DNA of 64,000 nt from Limnoperna fortunei (GCA_944474755.1 OX104115.1:62376648-62440647); one strand, 5' to 3'. Counted from the first letter of the stretch, positions 11,921 to 24,643 are shown. Program-made: numbers and translations. The notes: generated by a model from the letters alone, not told the origin.

Positions 11921-13350
11921 CCGCCAAGTTTCTTTTCCCATTATAAATTTTGTTTCGCGACATGTCATTAAGATATTTTGTACTATGGATGTACGAGACA
12001 TTACGCTTTCGCAGTTAACCCTGTCACACCGAACACTTTTTATTTACGGAGTTATTTCCCTTGAAATAAAAAAGCTTGTGTACAGACAAACTTTGAAACC
12101 GTAAAAGATTTTGCAATAAAAGTTGTTGCAAAATGGTCAGCTATTGATTGCGACAATTTGTTACATATCGCACAAAGTATTTTGACGACTCCTTGTTGGA
12201 GTTATTTCCCCTGATTTATTGGAAGTACATTTTATACCATTGTAACTCATGAACCAGAGGTGACAGAGACTAGATATTTCACAGTTGGTCATCATTGACC
12301 TTGACCTTGAAAAAGGTCACAAGGTCAAAGGTCAAGGTCATGTTCTAATTTTTGACCCTTTGTTGTGTGCAGATCTCCTCCTTTACTATAATAGATAGAG
12401 AACTAAAACCTTTACCAAAATGTGTATCATATTAAGATCTTGAATCGTCACTTTTTTTATTTGACATTTTTATAAGAGTTATCTTCCCTAGACCAATTAA
12501 ATATATTGTGAATTACATTACATCAATATATCTCAGTTACTATAACAGATATTTATATGAAACCTAATATCATTAGTCATCATTGACCTTGACCTTGAAA
12601 AGGGACACAAGGTCAAAGGTCAAGGTCACATTCTAAATTTTTACATTTTCTTGTCGTCGCTATTTCTTTTAAACGGTAAAAGATAGGCTATAACTTGTAA
12701 CGGATAAAATGTCGGCCTCATAATGGCGCAACTTTTTCCTATTTGGAAGAAAAGGATTTGACTTCATCTTTTAGGAGTTATCTCCCATTACAACAAGGGA
12801 TATTTAGTTTTTCATTGATAACTTATGAACTATTGATAGTAGAGGCATGGGGTCTTTCACCAAAGACCATTATGACCTTAACCTTGAAACAGATACAAGG
12901 TCAAAGGTCAAGGTCATCTTATAAATTTTGGTATTTATGATAAATAGTCATATCTTCATAACTTTAAGATATATTGACATAGTGGATCTTCATTGTTGGT
13001 CCTTTTTTTACCCTCAGCTAGGTCAAGGTCACATTGTAAGAAGTCAAGGTCAAATCCTATTTTTTTGGAAATTCTGCTTTTTCGTGTAAATAAAATGGAA
13101 AATCTTAATAAATGCTTTGTTTTTAAAGCATAAAGTATGCAAATATCAAAAACTTGCTGGTCAAGGGCATTTATGTCAATTAACTTCCTATTTTTTAACC
13201 TTTTTTATGTCGAAAGATAGCCCAAAAGAAAAGCCAATTTCCATAAACCAGAGTCAATGTCAAGGTCATTTTTGCGATAAGTGGAAAGCCTATCATTTGT
13301 TCGGTAGAACCAATGAACTTATATTTATTATTATTATTCTTATTCTTTTT
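11921..13350. repeat. 1.45-kb tandem unit D
   Basis: Same organisation, with half-site clusters near 12,296, 12,588 and 12,875. The tail is of the gttcggtagaac type. Confidence 0.9.
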
Positions 13351-14811
13351 CCGCCAACTTTTTTTTCCCATTATAAATTTTGTTTCGCGACATGTCGTAA
13401 AGACATTTTGTACTATGGATGTATTAGACATTACGCTTTAGCAGTTGACCCTGGCACACCGAACACTTGTTCTTTACGGAGTTATCTCCCCTGTTACAGA
13501 AAAGCTTGTGTGCAGATAAACTATGAAACCGTAAAAGATTTCGCAATGAAAGTTGTTGCAAAATGGTCAGCTAAGGATTGCGACAATTTGTTACATATCG
13601 CGCAATGTATTTTGACGACTCCTTGTAGGAGTTATTTCCCCTTATTTATTGGAAGTACAATTTGTACCATTGTAACTCATGAACCAGAGGTGATATAGAC
13701 TAGATATTTCACAGTTGGTCATCATTGACCTTGACCTTGAAAAAGGTCACAAGGTCAAAGGTCAAGGTCATGTTCTAATTTTTGACACTTGGTTGTGTGC
13801 AGATCTCCTCCTTTACTATAATAGATAGAGAACTGAAACCTTTACCAAAATGTGTATCATATTGAGATCTTGAATCGTCACTTTTTTTATTTGACATTTT
13901 TATAAGAGTTATCTCCCCTAGACCAATAAAATGTATTGTGAATTGCATTATATCACTATATCTCAGTAACTATAACAGATATATATATGAAACCTTATAT
14001 CATTGGTCATCATTGACCTTGACCTTGAAAATGGACACAAGGTCAAAGGTCAAGGTCACGTTTGAAATTTTTGCATTGTCTTGTCATCGCTATTACTTTG
14101 AAACGGTAAAAGATAGGCTATAAGTTATAATTGATAAAATGTTGGTCTCATAAAGGCGCAACTTTTTTCTATGAAAGGGAAAGGATCCGGCTTCATCTTA
14201 TAGGAGTTATCCCCCATTACAACCATTGATAATTAGTTTTTCATTAATTACTTATCAACTATTGATAGTAGAGGCATGGGGTCTTCACTATGGATCATTA
14301 GGACCCTTGACCTTGAAAACAAATACAAGGTCAAAGGTCAAGGTCATTTTCTAATTTTTTGTATATATTATAAGTAGTCATATCTTAATGACTTTAAGAG
14401 ATATTGGCATAAAATCTTCAATGTTGATCACTTTTGACCTTCAGCATGGTCAAGGTCATGCTGTAAAAGTCAAGGTCAAAGTCCTTTATAAATGTTTTTC
14501 ATGGTACTATGTATTTTGAATGGCTTCTTCTTTTAATGCTATTGCCTATAAGTTATATTTACGTAGATTAAAAGATCAGTTGTCAAGGTCATTCAAGTTT
14601 TCTTACGTCTTATTTAATGACCTTTCTTATTTCTAAAGATATCTAAATAGTTTTTTAACAATTTTTGTTCTTATTAATTGCTATAGACAAATCACGTATG
14701 TTTCTTAGCTTTTTGGTTTCAAAGTCATTTATTTAAGGTCTTCTTTTGAAGTGGAAAGCCTATTAATCGTTCTTTAGAACGATTGAACCTATATTTATTC
14801 TTATTTTTTTT
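13351..14811. repeat. 1.45-kb tandem unit E
   Basis: Same organisation, with clusters near 13,730, 14,020 and 14,308. The tail is of the AATCGTTC/GAACGATT hairpin type, like B and F. Confidence 0.9.
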
Positions 14812-16266
14812 CCGCCAAGTTTTGTTATCCCATTATAAATTTTGTTTCGCGACATGTCGTAAAGATATTTTGTACTATGGATGTATGAGACATTACGCTT
14901 TCGCAGTTAACCCTGTGACACCGAACACTTTTTCTTTACGGAGTTCTTTCCCCTGTCATAAAAAGCTTGTGTGCAGATAAACTATGAAACCGTAAAAGAT
15001 TTCGCAATGAAAGTTGTTCCAAACTGTTCAGCTAAGGATTGCGACACTTTATAACATATCACATTAAAGAATTTTTCACCTTCTTATAGGAGTTATTTCC
15101 CCTTATTTATTGGAAGTACAATTTGTACCATTGTAACTCATGAACCAGAGGTGATATAGACTAGATATTTCACAGTTGGTCATCATTGACCTTGACCTTG
15201 AAAAAGGTCACAAGGTCAAAGGTCAAGGTTATGTTCTAATTTTTGACACTTGGTTGTGTGCAGATCTCCTCCTTTACTATAATAGATAGAGAACTGAAAC
15301 CTTTACCAAAATGTGTATCATATTAAGATCTTGAATCGTCACTTTTTTTATTTGACATTTTTATAAGAGTTATCTCCCCTAGACCAATAAAATGTATTGT
15401 GAATTGTATTATATCACTATATCTCAGTAACTATAACAGATATATATATGAAACCTTATATCATTGGTCATCATTGACCTTGACCTTGAAAATGGACACA
15501 GGGTCAAAGGTCAAGGTCACGTTTGAAATTTTGGCATTGTCTTGTCATCGTTATTTCTTTGAAACGGTAAAAGATAGGCTATAAGTTAATATGGATGAAA
15601 TGTTGGCCTCATAAAGGCGCAACTTTTTCCTATTAGAGGGATAGGATCCGGCTTCATCTTATAGGAGTTATCCCCCATTACAACCATTGATATTTATTTT
15701 TTCATTAATTACTTATCAACTATTGATAGTAGAGGCATGGGGTCTTCACTCTGGATCATTAGGACCCTTGACCTTGAAAACAATACAAGGTCAAAGGTCA
15801 AGGTCATTTTATAATTTTTTGTATATATTATAAGTAGTCATATCTCAATGACTATAAGAGATATTGGCATAAAATCTTCAATGTTGATCACTGTTGACCT
15901 TCAGCATGGTCAAGGTCATGCTGTAAAAGTCAAGGTCAAAGTCCTTTATAAATGTTTTTCATGGTACTATGTATTTTGAATGGCTTATTCTTTTAATGCT
16001 ATTGCCTATAAGTAATATTTACGTAGATTAAAAGATCAGTTGTCAAGGTCATTCAAGTTTTCTTACGTCCTATTTAATGACCTTTCTTATTTTTAAAGAT
16101 ATCTAAATAGTTTTTTAATAATTTTTGTTCTTATTAATTGCTATAAACAAATTACGTATGTTTCTTAGCTTTTTGGTTTCAATATCATTTATTTAAGGTC
16201 TTCTTTTGAAGTGAAAAGCCTATTAATCGTTCTTTAGAACGATTGAACCTATATTTATTATTATTA
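14812..16266. repeat. 1.45-kb tandem unit F (right edge of the array)
   Basis: Last unit, very close to unit E. It ends in the usual hairpin tail and a short ATT tract, after which the sequence changes abruptly to unique DNA at about 16,267. Confidence 0.9.
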
Positions 16267-16281
16267 TTTTAAAACTCTCAC

Positions 16282-16420
16282 CTGATCCTACAGGAAGAAG
16301 ATATCCAAGTTTATACAGTACATCTTTTGACAATTTCACATTAATAGATCTATGAATCTTTTCTTTCCTTTCATGGTCTGGGTTTTTACACTTGATAGAT
16401 CTGCGCCAGTTTATTCCCAA
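16282..16420 (-). CDS. candidate exon of an unidentified minus-strand gene
   Basis: An open frame read leftward is rich in Lys, Arg and Asp and ends in a good donor (GGATCAG then GTGAGAG, boundary at 16,282). I recognise no family. The 5' boundary is unclear: no strong acceptor precedes it and a stop lies just upstream in frame. An acceptor after GGCGCAG near 16,405 would join in phase with the exon at 18,100. It could instead be a chance open frame. Confidence 0.35.
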
Positions 16421-18099
16421 TGTAAATCAGTGATATGAGCAAACTGTAATTGACATGTCTATCCTAATAACAAAGTCAAACATTAGAAACTTGTGTTAGT
16501 TTAATTAAACACATTTTATTGTCAAACAATACGGTGGTATATACATGGGTATGAAATAAGTAATTAAACAAATTTTGCCCAAAATGCAAATTTTCAATAT
16601 TATTTGCTATGTTCCAGTTTGGACCCTAAGCGAATGGTCTGGACCATATTTTTTTAGAAGTACTTGTAGAGCTACAGTCGGATCGTAATAGTACCCCTAT
16701 GGTCTGTGTTATTCAATAGATCTGATAGTTCAATGACAGATTGCTATTTCTATCGTATTGTAATTAGTAATTTCAACATTATTTTTATTATTTGCAAGAT
16801 ACTAGTACATGTTTACTTTACATGTACATTAAAATCTAAAACTAAGTGGAATAAATAAGGAAGATAAAATGATGAAGGGAAATTATTTATATCTACTGGT
16901 ATCTCGTGACAATAAATGTGTGCAAATTGTTTGCATAGTCGAAACTGGATGTCATTGAAGGGTATAATCTTTGTTTTGAAATACAAATTCTTCTGATATG
17001 TCTAAGTACATGAATTTTTATGCCAATAAAGAGGTAAACAATTTTGCTCATAATTTTTTAAGGTAATTTTTAGGTTATATGCATTTTTTTATGAGCCTAC
17101 ATGTATGGGTAAAATTGGAGAGTACCCCCTCCCCTGGTTCTGAATCAGGGATTTTACAGCTAAATGTATCATGGTCTGGAATATAGTAGTAAATCAATTA
17201 TTTGCCCCTGAACATGCAACAAAAATTACTTTTTGACTAGGAATATGTTTTTAATACCAAAATTTAAAGGTTCATAATATTTTAAAATGCCATTTGAAAT
17301 AATTATGCAGCTTTTTTAACACTACTGGGGTTCTAGCACTTATGACTATGAGGTACCGAAACTTTTCTTTTTAGCATTTTTTTCATGTCAAGTCATTTGG
17401 AAAATAAAATGTGTGTTCCTGATTTAATACCCTACCCTACCTATTTTTTGTGCATACCCTTACATTTATATTACCATTTTTGTTTAAGCACTGTTAAACT
17501 TGAAATTTTAACTTTCCATTAACTCAAAGTAAATAAATTGCCAAAAAATTATTTAATGCCTATACCTACCTATACCCTAATTTTTTTAATACTGGTAACA
17601 GGAAAAACACATATTTTTTTTTTTTTTTGAGGGGGGGGTTTGTAGTACTATAAAGGGACGACAATTTGTTTAAGTGGGGAGTGCTAGGAAGATTTTTTAG
17701 ACTCAAAATATTTATTTTTCATACCCAAAGACTCAAAATATTTATGTGCAAAAAAGGCCCATTTGAGTCAGGAAAGTGTACCTTAAAAGAAAAATAAATA
17801 ATAAGTGTTCTAGCTAGGATCTGAAAATAGATGAGCTTGGGTCAAACAGCTATAATTAAATGACCCAAGGGAGATTCTCAGGGAAGAAAATTTAAAGGGA
17901 CAAAGGGGCGCTTATAGAGGGCAGTGCAAAGTGGGGCACACTGTTATGGGGGCAGGGCACAGCGCCCCTCCATTTTAGTCTGGCTAGGACATCTACTTAG
18001 TAAATACAAAGATAAGATGATATTTATATATGTAATATTTATTTATGTAAAGGACTTCTTGGTTAGTACTATACAACAGTTAAATATTTTATATATTAC
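16421..18099. other. unique AT-rich DNA, probable intron
   Basis: No coding frame or repeat family is recognised. There is a poly-T/poly-G tract near 17,610-17,640. If the flanking exons belong together, this is their intron. Confidence 0.4.
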
Positions 18100-18383
18100 C
18101 TGAATATTCCTGCTCTGTGACAATGTTCAATCAGATGACCTTCAGATTCCACTGCTGCTTCATACTTTGACTGCTGTCCTGAGCTTAATTGCACACTACG
18201 CAGGTGTGCAGAAATGTCTTTTGTGCATTTTAAAAGAGGCACAGTCTCTTGTTCTTTAGGAAAAAGAGAGTAAAATCCACAACCATCCCAACAAAAGATG
18301 ACAAACTGCATCTCATGGGGGCTGCCATTACTGTACAAATGCGCCACCAGGTGGTGAAATGGGCAAAGGGAAATAACTCGCAT
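18100..18383 (-). CDS. candidate exon of an unidentified minus-strand gene
   Basis: An open frame of about 95 codons read leftward has balanced codon use and higher GC than its surroundings, and ends at a donor (ATTCAG then GTAATAT, boundary 18,100, phase 2). The distal part, with FCWDGCGFYS and HCHRAGIF, looks protein-like. The first 20 or so codons overlap a GAGTTATTTCCC word typical of the repeats here, so the real exon may begin after the cag at about 18,331. Family not recognised. Confidence 0.45.
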
Positions 18384-18786
18384 ACAGTACTTTTGAGCTA
18401 TTTTACAATGTTTGAAACTATATTGCTACAATCTAGTGAAAAGTCCATAACTTTTCTAAATTGATTTTTCAAAAGTATCTGCCAGTTAACAATATAACAT
18501 TCAAATTGAAAAGAAATACTTTTGTTGAAAAGATTTACAGTTAATCTTTTTTCTTTGAATTCTATTGCAAATCAGTCCCATAGTGGTTATAAAAAGTGCA
18601 TTTTTCCAAAGTTTAATTGATTCATTCGCTTTTAATGTTTTACAGTTGTTTCAGATACATTTTTTTCAAAATATAAAATCTTAGTTAAAGATTTTTTTAA
18701 AATTTACCACATATCACTTATTGTATAAGAAGTGCCTGATTCTTAGAAAGAACTGTACTAAATGTGTAACCATAAATGTGTTACAG
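18384..18786. other. AT-rich spacer between divergent genes
   Basis: It lies between the minus-strand exon and the first recognised exon of the plus-strand receptor gene. I looked for a signal-peptide exon here and found none; it may lie elsewhere or be lost. Confidence 0.4.
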
Positions 18787-19090
18787 GGTACAAAATGGTA
18801 ATGCAGGGAAATATTCAAGGGAAGCCTTGTGAGAAAACAAGGTATCAGCCGTTTACTTTTTGGTCTAATGGCAATACCAACTGTACTTATACAAAATCTA
18901 CATGTAATGAAGATGGACAAATACTAGTTTACGCTGGAACATATGAAGCAGACGCTGCTTGCAGCTGTGACTATTCCATGGGTTTTAGTTTTGTCTCAAG
19001 GCCAGCTCACCTATGTTATTGTATACCATCACAGGAAGATTGTTCCTGTTACAAAAAAAGATTGTTCTGTTGGACTTGTTCTTACACCAG
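18787..19090 (+). CDS. exon A: Cys-rich ectodomain
   Basis: The acceptor is ttacag at 18,781-18,786 and the donor CACCAG/GTAATA at 19,090. Motifs in order are RYQPF, FWSNGN, CTYTKSTC, CSCDYSMGF, CYCIPSQEDCSCY. From memory this matches a Cys-rich module common in uncharacterised bivalve membrane proteins. After CSCYKK an A run of 7 (19,053-19,059) shifts the frame away from the expected continuation DCSVGLVLTP, which is present in the +1 frame. The next exon appears to carry a compensating loss, so the reading frame survives with about 11 altered residues. Confidence 0.75.
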
Positions 19091-20539
19091 GTAATACTTT
19101 TTTGTCTAGCATAAACTTAAGATATAACTCTTTTTGTACCCAGTAATACAAAGTATAGGAAACGAAAATGACGAATCACTCTATATTTAAATGAAATATG
19201 TTTCACAAAAGATACATCACAATCAATATCGTAATTTCAGAAATAAAGTTTTGGACACTTGTTCCACGCTAAGGCTTTTGACAAAATAAGCATGCGTTAA
19301 AGCTTATATCAGTTGACGATAAAAGGACGTCATATGTGAATTGATCAGCCTTACGTAGATAACAAATTCTTATACTAAATATAATTGATATGAAATTATA
19401 CATCTACAGTAATGTGATTATTTCGATCTTAAGTGAACACAGTTTTGCCAATATATAAAAACCTGACAGTGGATGATAGAATTATAGAAATTAAGGCAAA
19501 CACATTAAATATAGAAAACAAAGTTTGTTTTGTTGGGAAACAGAAAATAGAATCGATCTATATTTAATATGGGTAATGCAGGTCAATTATCTGTAAAGCC
19601 ATTTTGAAAAAAATCGTGTATATGTTAGATTAAGGGATTGCACTTAATTGATGAATGCAGATAATTATTGGCTTTATGCTAATTAAATAGTGTGGTATCT
19701 ATCTCTTTTAATTTTTTCTTAATGTAAGTACATCAATTTTCAGTTTTTATTTCATGTATTATTTTGAATAGCTGAAACTTTTTAACAAAAAGTCCAAATG
19801 TTTGCGTACACTCACAATGCTTGTACACATGTTGATTTTTTTTCTTTTAACATGTTCGTTATCTGCAGAATACAGAGGCTTCTAGTTAATTTTGTTACAT
19901 TATTATAACTATAAACACGTGTAATAATGTACCATTTACAAGAATGACATAACCATTGTATTAAAATATTTGTTATCTCTTTAGCTTTTGGTATTATGGG
20001 TTGCACTGAAAAAAACTTCAAAAAGAGGGCATGGGAAGAATCGATGAGTTCAATATTTTAAGTCGGTAGTCAATTTAAAAAATGAACGAGTGCAAATAAA
20101 TTAATTGTTCAGTCGGGACATGCTGAAAAAACTAGGTTTGACACTGAATGCATGATTGTAAAACACATTTAACACAAACCAGACAAATGATTTTCTACTA
20201 TAAATTTCAGAATTTTTTTTTTATTTTTTGGAATGGCATATAGATTATGTCTCAAATTAAATAAATATTCCTTTTCTTAGTATATCATTTCGGTAAATGA
20301 ATTATTATCGTTATTATGTTTTGCATGGGGGGAAACAGAAGTAAAATAGCATATTTTTCATGTAACAAGTGTGCCTTTACTAGTTTTTCCAGTATGTGAC
20401 ATCGCATTACAAATTACCATAGGTCATTATGCTTTCTTCTGCAATATTCCCTAAATGTTTTCATTTATAGAGTAAATATTGCAAGTTGTTTAGCTTCATA
20501 GTAATGAACCGTCAAATATTCTCACATTAACTATTTTAG
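19091..20539 (+). other. intron of the receptor gene
   Basis: AT-rich; no repeat family or extra exon recognised. Confidence 0.55.
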
Positions 20540-20605
20540 ATTTCAATGTTTAGCTGAATCTGCTTGGAATGAAACATTTATATGTCCACATATAATGGAA
20601 AAAAC
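20540..20605 (+). CDS. exon B: ectodomain, continued
   Basis: Acceptor ctattttag, donor AAAAAC/GTAAGT. In the frame that joins exon A as written it reads FQCLAESAWNETF and continues to a second Cys; NET is a possible N-glycosylation site. The family pattern would have Asp before FQC, which needs a run of four T where three are present at 20,541-20,543. Confidence 0.65.
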
Positions 20606-20866
20606 GTAAGTAGTGTTTTTATATAATTGCAATAAATATATATAATGCATTTTGTGTTTAATTTTAAGCAATTGTAACCTATAGTGGATATATGGCAAAA
20701 TTAAAAGGGGTGTTGATCTTGGAAGAACTATTCATACAATTTAAATGAAAGCTTACGAATGAAGTCTGCCAGATCAAACATTTATTTCAAGTTTTATTTC
20801 TAATTTATTATTGTGTATCATTCCAAAGATATAATAACAGAATGTTTTTGTTTTATTTTTTGACAG

Positions 20867-20922
20867 ATTTTTACCTCATCCGCCGTCTTCAAACAACGTG
20901 ACTTTCACAACTGCAGTTAAAG
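20867..20922 (+). CDS. exon C: juxtamembrane stalk
   Basis: Acceptor tttttgacag, donor TTAAAG/GTAAAA. It encodes FLPHPPSSNNVTFTTAVK, a Pro/Ser/Thr-rich stalk with an NVT glycosylation site. Phase 2 in, phase 1 out, consistent with both neighbours. Confidence 0.65.
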
Positions 20923-23900
20923 GTAAAAAAACTTTTTACAATGAATATCCATATACTTACCTACACTTCATACATGAATTCCACAATAATAGTAAATACT
21001 CTGCCCTTATGGAGAATTTCTATGTTATACCATTGTCTTCCTTCGAAAGAATACTTGAACAGCTTATATGTATAAACGCCAAAAGGGCACTAATTCCTTC
21101 ATTAACATTTTGCCGAATCCGGTTAAATTTACCTGATTAACCCCTAAGATATCCTAGGTCATTTTTATTCTGGGCATTCAGCGCAGATCAACGGTCCAAT
21201 AAAAATATTTAGTTTGAATATTGCTTGTATTCTTTACTTAGTATAAAACAAAAAACTCATATAACCATTTTCCCTTTGACAAAATAAATAATAATATAAA
21301 TAGTGGGTAAGCTGTAACAGTTTTTGTATTAAATGGGCCACACTTTGCAGACTCAACTGCAAGTTCCTTATTTAAAAGTGCTAATAAGAGGCTTATTTCG
21401 TTTTTATTTTATTAATCCCACAATAATAAAACATGTTACAGATAATAAAAAGTTATCAAAGAAACCAAGGTTTTGAAAGACGTGTGTTTTGGTTAAATTC
21501 ATTTGGTGAAACCTTTAGGTTTTCTACTTAACTACCTAAAGACAAATTGTGCTACAACAACAAACAGGGTTTTTAGTATTCTAGATTTACTGATCCACAA
21601 CATAAGAAAGAAGTATGTGTGTTTTAACCAGCAATCGGAATTCAAGTGGTTACAAACTGTGCCGCACTCGCTGCCGATTGGGTCCTGAATTATTATGAAC
21701 TGAATTTTTTTAACGTCTTTATATGAATATATAGGCACAGCCTAAATGCGAGCATCGCATATTTTATGCTTCATTACGTTATATCAGAGCAACATCTGTA
21801 GTTCATTTGTGACTTGACGTCTTTAATGTGTTGGTGACGTTACAAAAAACGTAAAAATAAATGCGTTTTTGAGATTGCCAAACATTTGTGTGACAGTTTT
21901 GTTGTGAAAATTGAAAAAATGTAACTGTTCAATTTTACTGATGTCAAAATTATTTGTGTCTACTTTTAAATTAATTTTAGTGCTCGTCTGCAATATTTTC
22001 TTCTGACAGGTCAGCTACCTCTGAGATGGGTTGTTTGTATGGATCACGTGACTTTTTTACACACATGCATGTAGCCACATATTACTGACTAGTGGTATAT
22101 GATACCCATCCATTTTTACACAACAACAACTCGCATACTGCAGTAGTATGCAAAGTATGGCAGCGAGGGTTTTGGCATGCTTTAAAGCCTGTTGAACCCA
22201 CCATATCTTTTGAAATGCCTGTACCCGGTCAGGACCATTGCTATATTTTTGGTTGTTGGTTCTAAAGTTTGCGAGTTTCTTGGACTTCAATTTGTGCGTT
22301 GAGTTTTTTTTTTTTTTGAGTTTCCTTGGTGATCTGTATTTGGTATTTTCATTCATTTATTAGAAAATAGCTAACGATTCCAAGTTGTGAATATTTTAGT
22401 CTGTAATTCATTTGAAAGAAATTACGTGTTTTATGATCTTTTAGAAATGTTTTAATAGATGTTTATTGCTGTTATAAAAGGCTTATACGGTTAAGTTTTT
22501 TTGAGTCACAAATTGTAAAATGGACCACTATATTCTATAACTTTGATAGTATTGATTAGTTGCATTCTTCACCAAGGCAATTTTAGTAGTGCATGTATGT
22601 TAAAGGGGCAGTAAATTTCTTACGTATATGAATATACAACATGTAGTCATAAAAAATGTTAGATTCACTTGAGTTAATTTACAGTGATGATACTTTTCCT
22701 TGTGGTCATACGTCTAGTATCATGTGCTATTTAAAAGGATATTGATGTTTCTTAGAAGCTGAAATTTGAAAGTCTTCTATGAAATTATATGTTGTGTATC
22801 TTAACACAAATGATTATCTCAATTCAAATAAATCTATACAAGATTCCTTATTTCGTCTTAATCGTACAAAAAAATATTGTTGCGATTGGTAGTCCTTATT
22901 TCTTTTGGGGGTAATTAAAAATATCTTTTGATATTAAATAAATAGGTTGCTAAATGATTGCGATTAGTGTAATCGTTTGAAAGGTTCTTAACCAAGATTT
23001 ATTATTTTGTGCAGATTGAATGTAAGACATGATTTTTGAATGCTATTATTCGTTTCAGATTGGCGAAATCTTTTATTTATTTTTTTTTTTGGAAATTGAA
23101 AGGCTCATTTTTACCGTTAAACATGGCTACCATGTTTAATCTATTTTTATCTTGCTAAAATTTTCCAACCTTTTTCGTCTGAACAAAATCAACTGGATTT
23201 TTAACTTGCAAATAGATTAGTGAATATAAAGGCAATGTAAAAACACATTTTACAAAAGAACCCAAACCTTTCACTACGAAACTAATAAGGTAATTATCAA
23301 AGAAAATTTTTTCATTCTTAAATTACCATCTCTTAGATTGATTCTGTCATCAATTGAAGAAACACGCATACTATTGAGGGGAATTTAAGACAAGAGGGCT
23401 AGGATTTAAAGAAGTGTTACGTTTTTTGTGAAGACAAAATTATCCAGAACTGAAACCGCGCCTTTACTTTATTCTCACTATAATAAGACGGTTGGCGCTT
23501 TGTGCGTAGGTTACTTCCTTGCAAAGTTTTCCAATGTTTTTACCAACTCATTACCACAAAGTTTTTTTAATACAACGTCTCAACGGTGAGCCGCTTGAAT
23601 ATTAACAAAAATGCCGTAAACAAGAACGTTTATAAATAAATATAAATAACAAAACAATGCCACATCTATTACACTAGCATAACTGAAACCACCAGGTTTA
23701 TTGAAGAAGCCTCTTCATATATTTAAGAAATAATGAGACATTTAACTGAGGGCGCTTCGTATATTAATTTAAGCACTCCGTGTATGACTGAAACAACAAA
23801 TAATATTACTGCAACTACTACGTTACTAATTAGCCCTGTTGTATGAAACAGACCCTTTTCTTATAAGACAATTTCGTTAACTGGCCATATTGTTTTTTAA

Positions 23901-24099
23901 ACAACTCATTTTACGAATAGACTCTATATCTACCAGAAATAAAACAGTAAAGAAGAGTATTTGGTAGGATATATGTAACTTGTAAATTAATGTTCTCACT
24001 ACAAATGACAATTAAGCTATTTAATACAGAAACTGTATCAATACATGAGATAGTCATGGCGTTTTATGCCTTAATTCTCAATGCTTTTTTCAGTTTCAG
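20923..24099 (+). other. large intron (3.2 kb)
   Basis: AT-rich. It holds one dispersed-repeat fragment at about 21,995-22,085 (see separate entry). No exon-like segment with matching phase was found. Confidence 0.5.
21995..22085 (+). repeat. dispersed repeat fragment (pair with 58,330-58,430)
   Basis: The core TGGATCACGTGAC followed by a tttacacacat-like stretch and catgta is found in reverse complement near 58,340-58,380, and similarity continues on both sides (ctgacag..tcagct upstream). It is probably an old mobile-element piece of unknown class. Confidence 0.55.
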
Positions 24100-24165
24100 T
24101 CATCAGCAGAGGCATACTCCTTGTTGCACTTACATCGCTTATAATAGGCAGTATAATACTCATTG
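24100..24165 (+). CDS. exon D: transmembrane helix
   Basis: Acceptor tttcag, donor CATTG/GTAAAT. It encodes ISRG followed by LLVALTSLIIGSIILI, one clear hydrophobic membrane helix that divides the Cys-rich exterior from the NTPase interior. Phase 1 on both sides. Confidence 0.75.
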
Positions 24166-24613
24166 GTAAATTGTTGCTAAATAGCAAACTTACAATTGAT
24201 AACTAATAATTAGTTTGTACAAGAAGTTAAGTGATCGAAAAAAGTAACATCGTTACGCTTGCTAATATGTGAAATGAGGCAAACGCTTAATTAAAATTAA
24301 TTCAAATTTAATGTTGATTAAATTAAAAACAAAAATGCTTAACGTTCAAGAACTAAAGCTGTTTGTGTGATAATGCCATTTACATGTTGACAACAACAAT
24401 CAAAGAATGCAAGAAAAAGGATTAATTATGATTAGAATACTTAATATAAATATGTGGTAATATTTTCTTTTTATATTGAACAAGCGACATATTTTATTTT
24501 GTAGCTGGATCCTTTTTGAAACAAAAAGTGTTTAATCGCAAGTTAAAAATCAAAAGCAACGTCATGTTTAAACGAAATGAATTTGTTACTTCCTTTGCCT
24601 TTTAATCTTGTAG
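24166..24613 (+). other. intron of the receptor gene
   Basis: AT-rich; nothing recognised. Confidence 0.5.
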
Positions 24614-24643
24614 GTGTAGTATTTAGTACCGTCCGGTATATGA
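24614..24643 (+). CDS. exon E: 30-base micro-exon after the membrane helix
   Basis: Acceptor aatcttgtag and donor ATATGA/GTAAGTAA are both strong. In phase it reads GVVFSTVRYM, a short end of the hydrophobic stretch plus an Arg. Phase 1 on both sides. Confidence 0.65.

Noticed and set aside
7482..16266. CRISPR-like regular array
   Set aside because: Spacing and length are those of eukaryotic satellite/higher-order repeats; spacers are themselves repeated, there are no cas genes, and the genome is animal.
18249..18464. Plus-strand open frame of 71 codons
   Set aside because: It is the antisense shadow of the better-supported minus-strand exon.
22057..22356. 99-codon minus-strand open frame in the large intron
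   Set aside because: Lys-rich, low-complexity, overlaps a dispersed repeat fragment and a poly-T tract; no splice or homology support.
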